Shown here: in pieces, positions 61,501 through 64,000 of the stretch
Numbering within the stretch: the stretch's first letter is position 1
Layout: every line of letters starts with the position of its first letter
NCBI RefSeq assembly: GCF_900185615.1
Contig: NZ_FYAK01000004.1
Span: 62,001-126,000, forward strand
Direction: 5' to 3'
DNA from: Photobacterium malacitanum
Lineage (GTDB): Bacteria; Pseudomonadota; Gammaproteobacteria; Enterobacterales; Vibrionaceae
DNA length: 64,000 nucleotides
Made by a program: the position numbers and the translations under genes
The notes under the pieces: generated by a model
Told to the model about the DNA's origin: nothing
What the model saw: the letters and a program-made list of their open reading frames with translations, nothing else
Databases searched by the model: none

Positions 61501-64000
61501 AATATCATCATCGGTGGCATCATAGTTATCATCAATACCATCGCCAAAACCATCATCATCAGTATCAGCTAACATCGCCCCTAAACGCAAGGTGGTGTTA
61601 CCCATTCGGTGACGTGCGCCATTTGCTGTAAATAAAGTGTCATAACCTAAGGTTTGTGGAGCATCACCATAGTCATAGCCAACATCCAATAGAATACGAT
61701 GATCTTCAACCTCACCATCATTAGCCACACCATGAGGAGTTGAACATTGGGTGGTGGTTGAACAAATACGGATTCGAGCATAACTGCCGCCATCTAATAC
61801 ATCCGTCGGCGTTGTGAAGTTCAGTATTATATCGGTATTGTCATCCGCCGCTGTTATTGCAACGGGCGTAGCAGCTTCAGTGCTTAAATCAAACTGACCA
61901 TCACGATCGAAATCTACCCATGCATAAACAGTAGCATCAACATCCGTATTAACGTGAACGGTTAGGGTTTCATTACTTCCTGGGGCTGCCAATAATGTTG
62001 TACTACTAACGATACTGTCTTCGTCATCAACACCCGCTACATCATCATCTTGTGCAAGGCCATTATCATCAACCCCATCAACAAAACCATTGGCTTCAGT
62101 ATCTGTAGCGTTAGTTCCAAGATAAATCGATGCGGTAGGTATATGCATCGGTCCTATTCCTTCGCCATCAGCATCAGAGCGATCGGTACCATAAGTATCA
62201 GGTGCATCACCAAGATCAAATGTTCCCATTACCACTAAATGATCTTCAACTTCACCATCGCTTGCAATACCTCCTGTTGATGTCGCAGAAATAGCATCGG
62301 TGGTAATTCGAACTCGAGCATAGGTCACACCAGCTGTTAAGCCTGTTAATCCGGTCCAATTAAAGCTGTATTGCCCTTCACTTACACCATCAGCCACAGT
62401 GGTTACTTGAGCTTCATCAGAATCAAATTGACCACTCCTATCAAAATCAACCCACACAATTAAATTCGCCATTGCGCCTGAGTTATTGGTTGCTTCTACC
62501 GTTAAGCTGTAATCACTAGCATTAATATTGATTGGCGAAATAACATTAATACCATCTTCATCATCTGGTGACGCTTGGTTATCATCGCCATTAGCAAGCA
62601 CAGATGGCATTGCATCAGATTCAAAATCACTGGCTTGATCACCAACAAATAACACCCCAGCGTCAAAGTGGAATGGACCACCATTACCTGCCAAAGTGCC
62701 ATAACTGTCAGGCGCATCGCCATAATCAACATTATCAGAAACCGTCAGCGCATAATCTTCCACTTCGCCATTAGTCGCTTCCCCTATTGGCGAGCTACAA
62801 TCTGTGGTTGTATTACACACTCTAAAACGCATATAAATCGTATCACTACTGGTTAATGAAGCTGGTACCGTCCATGTTAATACCTTGACCTCATTCACAT
62901 CACCGTCACTAACGACTGCGGTTTGTAATTCTGATGCTTCCAGATCGCCATTAAGATTCCAATCCGCCCAACCATAAACAGTACCGTCTGTACCTGTAGT
63001 ATTGGTGGTATTTATTCGAATTGAATACTGCGTCGCTGTACTGGATAATGGTAAAATTTCAATTCCATCATCACTGTCACCATTGGCTGCAATCGTTGCA
63101 AATGCATCGGTTTCACCATCAGGTGGCGTACCTAAATAAATGGGCTGACTAATATCATGACGTGGGCCATCAAATTGATAAGCCGTAATATAATTGCCAT
63201 TACTGACACCAGTACCGGTATCAGGTAGATCACCAAAGTCGAGCTCTATATTTGAGCAGCTATTATTAACGTTGGCGGAATCTGCTAACCAATTATTTCG
63301 ACCATTAAAGGCACTTGCGTCCTCGTAGTAGTCATAGACAAAGTCCATTAAATCTTGATAAGCCGATAAATTATACGAGAGATAATTAGGAGTGAAATAG
63401 AATTGGCGCTCACCAGAGCCAATCCATGGGCCTACATGTGAACGAGGGTATGCATAACCTCCGGTAGAGGTTGGCGCGTAAGGAATAAGCCATGCCATCG
63501 CATCGACATTATTACAAGAACCAGCCACTTCAGGTAAGGTATAAATCACACTTCGATGATCAATACCGACAATGGTGGATAATGATTTCGTCGTATCAAC
63601 TAAATCCTGAGTTGATAATCCGCCAGGGCCATCTGATGGATGGAAACGAGGTAAATATCTAGCGCCTGTGTATTCTGCAAAACCGGTAGCGCTGGTACCT
63701 GGGAAACCCACTTGTTGCCCCATGTAAGCGTTAATTCTGGTCGAGGTGGCGTCAGCAAATCTATCACCTTCAACAATAGAGAGTAATACGCCGCCCTGAT
63801 TACGGTAGGCGAGTAAGGCATCAATTTCTGCCATTGAATCAGTACTTATTGCACCTGCGCGATCTGATTGATAAAGAACAAATTGATAATCAGCTAAGGT
63901 AAAGTCAGTAACAATATTATCGTTTGGAACCAAAGTTTCGTAGCTTACATAACCTACACCATAATTATGCTCCATTAAGGCCACGGTATTATTAGCCGTA
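55510..64000 (-). CDS. Third giant GEVED/DUF11 surface protein, N-terminus cut by window edge
   Basis: The reading frame is open to base 64000 (upstream codons read TANNT), so the true start lies beyond the window; the GTG at 63984 is not a start. About 2830 residues are visible. Order: an alpha/beta domain resembling class I glutamine-amidotransferase/ThuA-like folds (YQFVLYQSDRAG, NQGGVLLSIVEGDRF; 63240-64000), then four GEVED modules, a beta domain leading into a glycine-rich region (59870-60560) and an SdrD_B-like domain (FVFDDSSTAPTLNGIKDP). After these come propeller-like repeats interleaved with two more GEVED modules, a second SdrD_B-like domain, a domain opening [15 protein letters not shown] that the other giants share, and a DUF11 cap ending YRVIIE. 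It has the same C-terminal architecture as the other giants, so the three are paralogues. It is presumably secreted and adhesive. Confidence 0.87.
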   Translation of the reverse strand, partial: TANNTVALMEHNYGVGYVSYETLVPNDNIVTDFTLADYQFVLYQSDRAGAISTDSMAEIDALLAYRNQGGVLLSIVEGDRFADATSTRINAYMGQQVGFPGTSATGFAEYTGARYLPRFHPSDGPGGLSTQDLVDTTKSLSTIVGIDHRSVIYTLPEVAGSCNNVDAMAWLIPYAPTSTGGYAYPRSHVGPWIGSGERQFYFTPNYLSYNLSAYQDLMDFVYDYYEDASAFNGRNNWLADSANVNNSCSNIELDFGDLPDTGTGVSNGNYITAYQFDGPRHDISQPIYLGTPPDGETDAFATIAANGDSDDGIEILPLSSTATQYSIRINTTNTTGTDGTVYGWADWNLNGDLEASELQTAVVSDGDVNEVKVLTWTVPASLTSSDTIYMRFRVCNTTTDCSSPIGEATNGEVEDYALTVSDNVDYGDAPDSYGTLAGNGGPFHFDAGVLFVGDQASDFESDAMPSVLANGDDNQASPDDEDGINVISPININASDYSLTVEATNNSGAMANLIVWVDFDRSGQFDSDEAQVTTVADGVSEGQYSFNWTGLTGLTAGVTYARVRITTDAISATSTGGIASDGEVEDHLVVMGTFDLGDAPDTYGTDRSDADGEGIGPMHIPTASIYLGTNATDTEANGFVDGVDDNGLAQDDDVAGVDDEDSIVSSTTLLAAPGSNETLTVHVNTDVDATVYAWVDFDRDGQFDLSTEAATPVAITAADDNTDIILNFTTPTDVLDGGSYARIRICSTTTQCSTPHGVANDGEVEDHRILLDVGYDYGDAPQTLGYDTLFTANGARHRMGNTTLRLGAMLADTDDDGFGDGIDDNYDATDDDITDNADEDAIATVGFLSQGATSFTQLVSCNDHTGSVDIGANVYGWGDFNADGDFADSGEFSQAPCVDADAVTEGSATLVFTAINTSTTATQTYLRLRITSETLTMADYNGTAINGEVEDHQIPILKGPIQPISPAVVASQCINTANIEGETGTPIDITGVVNTYYPATASALTGTNTIELGAATGDTSKTLNSGDRIMIIQIQNTTLDTSNTDSYGSGQVGGYGSGWINYGNSGQYELATVVSYNAPTLVISENLTNSFVVDSQSSYQVVRVPMYEDVRLIGTITAADWNGSSGGIVSLFVNGSLDLNGNTIDVNGKGFRGGKLNTSNGIATGLNYVLSASNIDGGKGEGIAGTPAALGGNGYPNGDYGIGAPANAGGGGNFNSGGGGGANIGPGGRGGRYSNSLSYYAGEPGTGLGLVDDTRLLFGGGGGAGQQNNSAGRDGADGGGIVYINATTITGSGTINANGNQSAVAGGDSPGGGGAGGTVVIYNQDGATLTGLTVNAIGGNGVGSSGGHGQSAAGGGGGVIFNSSGATVNISGGNESCSGQLLCGDEGGDGGVTMAAPLPTAPALCSFNLSGFVFDDSSTAPTLNGIKDPTEAGLGVAVPVIAHNLATNQCYVATADATTGEYNMVIPGGNYHIYEAALETDLVTPTCPPTAGVLDTTLGEYVGATIGDPANIHSSSSNMQALTIFTDTTDVNFADFAISAYPTCSSDGYLLRNSPTDITSINLALGQVTPLYDDVLPTATGVFGGTGYNFITNTLIGDNIKNKDTVLMVDGSGTAFVLPITDSSMALNNYNSGDIDDNGVLLLMNSSGTSMYRIDVNPNSVNYLRQIDELSVSAPTMADMSINPIDNMLYTLTPTGSLVKFDPVTGTRTNLGSVGTVGTTSSGWGAIYFDDQGFMYAAQNPNPGRIIRIDLSDPSLTAGNYTAVNFTQMNASTGQNDGARCRFAPMPLDFGDAPEIKGYTTTLMTNGPRHLTDTVGLYLGAVAPDNENDGQPNIDFVGDDDNGLAMDDEDVLSSLVTLDVSNTTVTQVIPITNTTGNDAYVSGWVDFDNNGTFENDESAWIIAPSGGSTVTLTWNNVGTTGANISNSVTGYRLRISSDFNSTTNVALDSNNDGYPDPTGPAADGEVEDHRVFVSNLNGDTSCNIVIDTHENTSNGIDYTELDPSTSPAQLTTLVTPIAVAGYPDAENINGIGFNRQNGLFYGVFYDTSTADEDVILFVTDRDGTDFVPLGEVRANNSQTVTHAANGSASFSDNQTLSRTGGGANLEAITLGDVSIDGQYLYVMQPQWNVLVRIELSTQTFTTISLSAAVTLGDDFSFSEHDNFIYSIDFSNNKYLKINPLTGDVTEKIIQFNGLMPVTNAGAAVAGGTVMDNGIMLYAFTDGGNHDTTGDNTHDVINKAAIYQLNVITGDLLYISAMTATSLSGQDAAGCYSSRDYGDAASSYGVAYHNYSDAGNDGDAAFDGDQDLTLGNQWDTELVSVFSLDATGDNLQGLNDEDGVIMPTSITVATLTPVAISVPQASGFLNIFIDLNGNGNFNDPGELIVEDHIVNATSFNIDLNLDAGLTAGYNGDTVARFRLCSTASSCNTAIGEAVDGEVEDYQFELINQIILSGLVFEDNGIGAATAAHDGVIDGQEQGIGNVTVNAIYNGAGIHSYAVGDIIATTQTSGDGSYLVVIPVLLANEDLVLNVVKQARWIDISEADVATLSQVTNSSVIDSQMLINASAGDYLTGLNFGKVQEPRMEPDNYTELEPGNFALFKHKFTSATSGDVTLTIANPMGTPPNTAWAAVLYQDANCNGVIDGSDSQISASIAVSGNSDICLLSKVLTPVDAPLNASYNYDIYADMVFADMASTGHGITRQVIDSDTVRVSFSGAGELKLNKTVANISQATAASASNQAKPGDILVYTIEFINVGTGVVTDINIYDTTSAYTQLAEAIDCANAVMPTGLVCQLLLPLINNTGFSGDIQWQLTGSLQPNQKGEVSYRVIIE
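59870..60560 (-). other. Glycine-rich domain in the third giant
   Basis: Stretches such as GGKGEGIAG, NAGGGGNFNSGGGGGANIG, GPGGRGGRY, LLFGGGGGAGQQN and GGDSPGGGGAGGTVVIYN occur among strand motifs (IVYINATTITGSGTINANG). Such Gly-rich coils on a beta-helix-like frame occur in large bacterial surface proteins. It is absent from the other two giants. Confidence 0.7.

Noticed and set aside
63984..63984. GTG as the start of the third giant
   Set aside because: The frame stays open upstream to base 64000, there is no signal peptide, and the protein would begin mid-domain.

Overview
The window reads as a chromosomal segment of a low-GC (about 38-40% by eye) Gram-negative gammaproteobacterium, most likely marine. 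The grounds are the selC-selA pair, an FNR-type site, outer-membrane lipoproteins, an OmpA-type peptidoglycan anchor, a large outer-membrane beta-barrel and giant DUF11/GEVED surface proteins. A Vibrionaceae/Shewanella-like host is only a guess. Almost everything lies on the minus strand; the single convincing plus-strand gene is a Sel1-repeat lipoprotein at 2184-3296.

Layout. (1) 1-1364: a left-truncated, divergent selA preceded by a selenocysteine tRNA gene. The tRNA has a bulged acceptor stem and sits behind what looks like a textbook class II FNR promoter. (2) 1458-3357: two divergently transcribed lipoprotein genes, each followed by a strong terminator. (3) 3393-17414: a five-gene operon with a recognisable promoter and a final terminator. 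Its products are a minimal one-domain DUF11 protein, a 1089-residue DUF11 protein, a 2201-residue DUF11/Ig-like/beta-barrel outer-membrane protein, an OmpA-family lipoprotein, and a 922-residue paralogue of the 1089-residue protein. Two overlapping hairpins sit between the second and third genes. (4) 17910-64000: three giant secreted proteins of 4079, 8123 and at least 2830 residues, the last cut by the right edge. They are built from about 31 GEVED modules with interspersed lectin-like, beta-propeller, beta-helix, thrombospondin-type-3, SdrD_B-like and glycine-rich domains. A small unrecognised secreted protein lies between two of them.

How it may fit together. All three giants, three of the DUF11 operon proteins (160, 922 and 1089 residues) and nothing else in the window end in the same kind of DUF11 domain, stopping a few residues after a final beta strand. 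The 160-residue protein is essentially that domain alone. The adjacent operon supplies an outer-membrane barrel and a peptidoglycan-anchored lipoprotein. My inference is one surface-display or adhesion locus: giant calcium-dependent, lectin-bearing filaments plus a dedicated anchoring or export apparatus that recognises the C-terminal DUF11 cap. Other notable signals are a cupredoxin-type copper-site domain, an RTX-like segment and a paired-cysteine propeller, each inserted inside a GEVED module, and a 554-bp duplication with only four silent differences.
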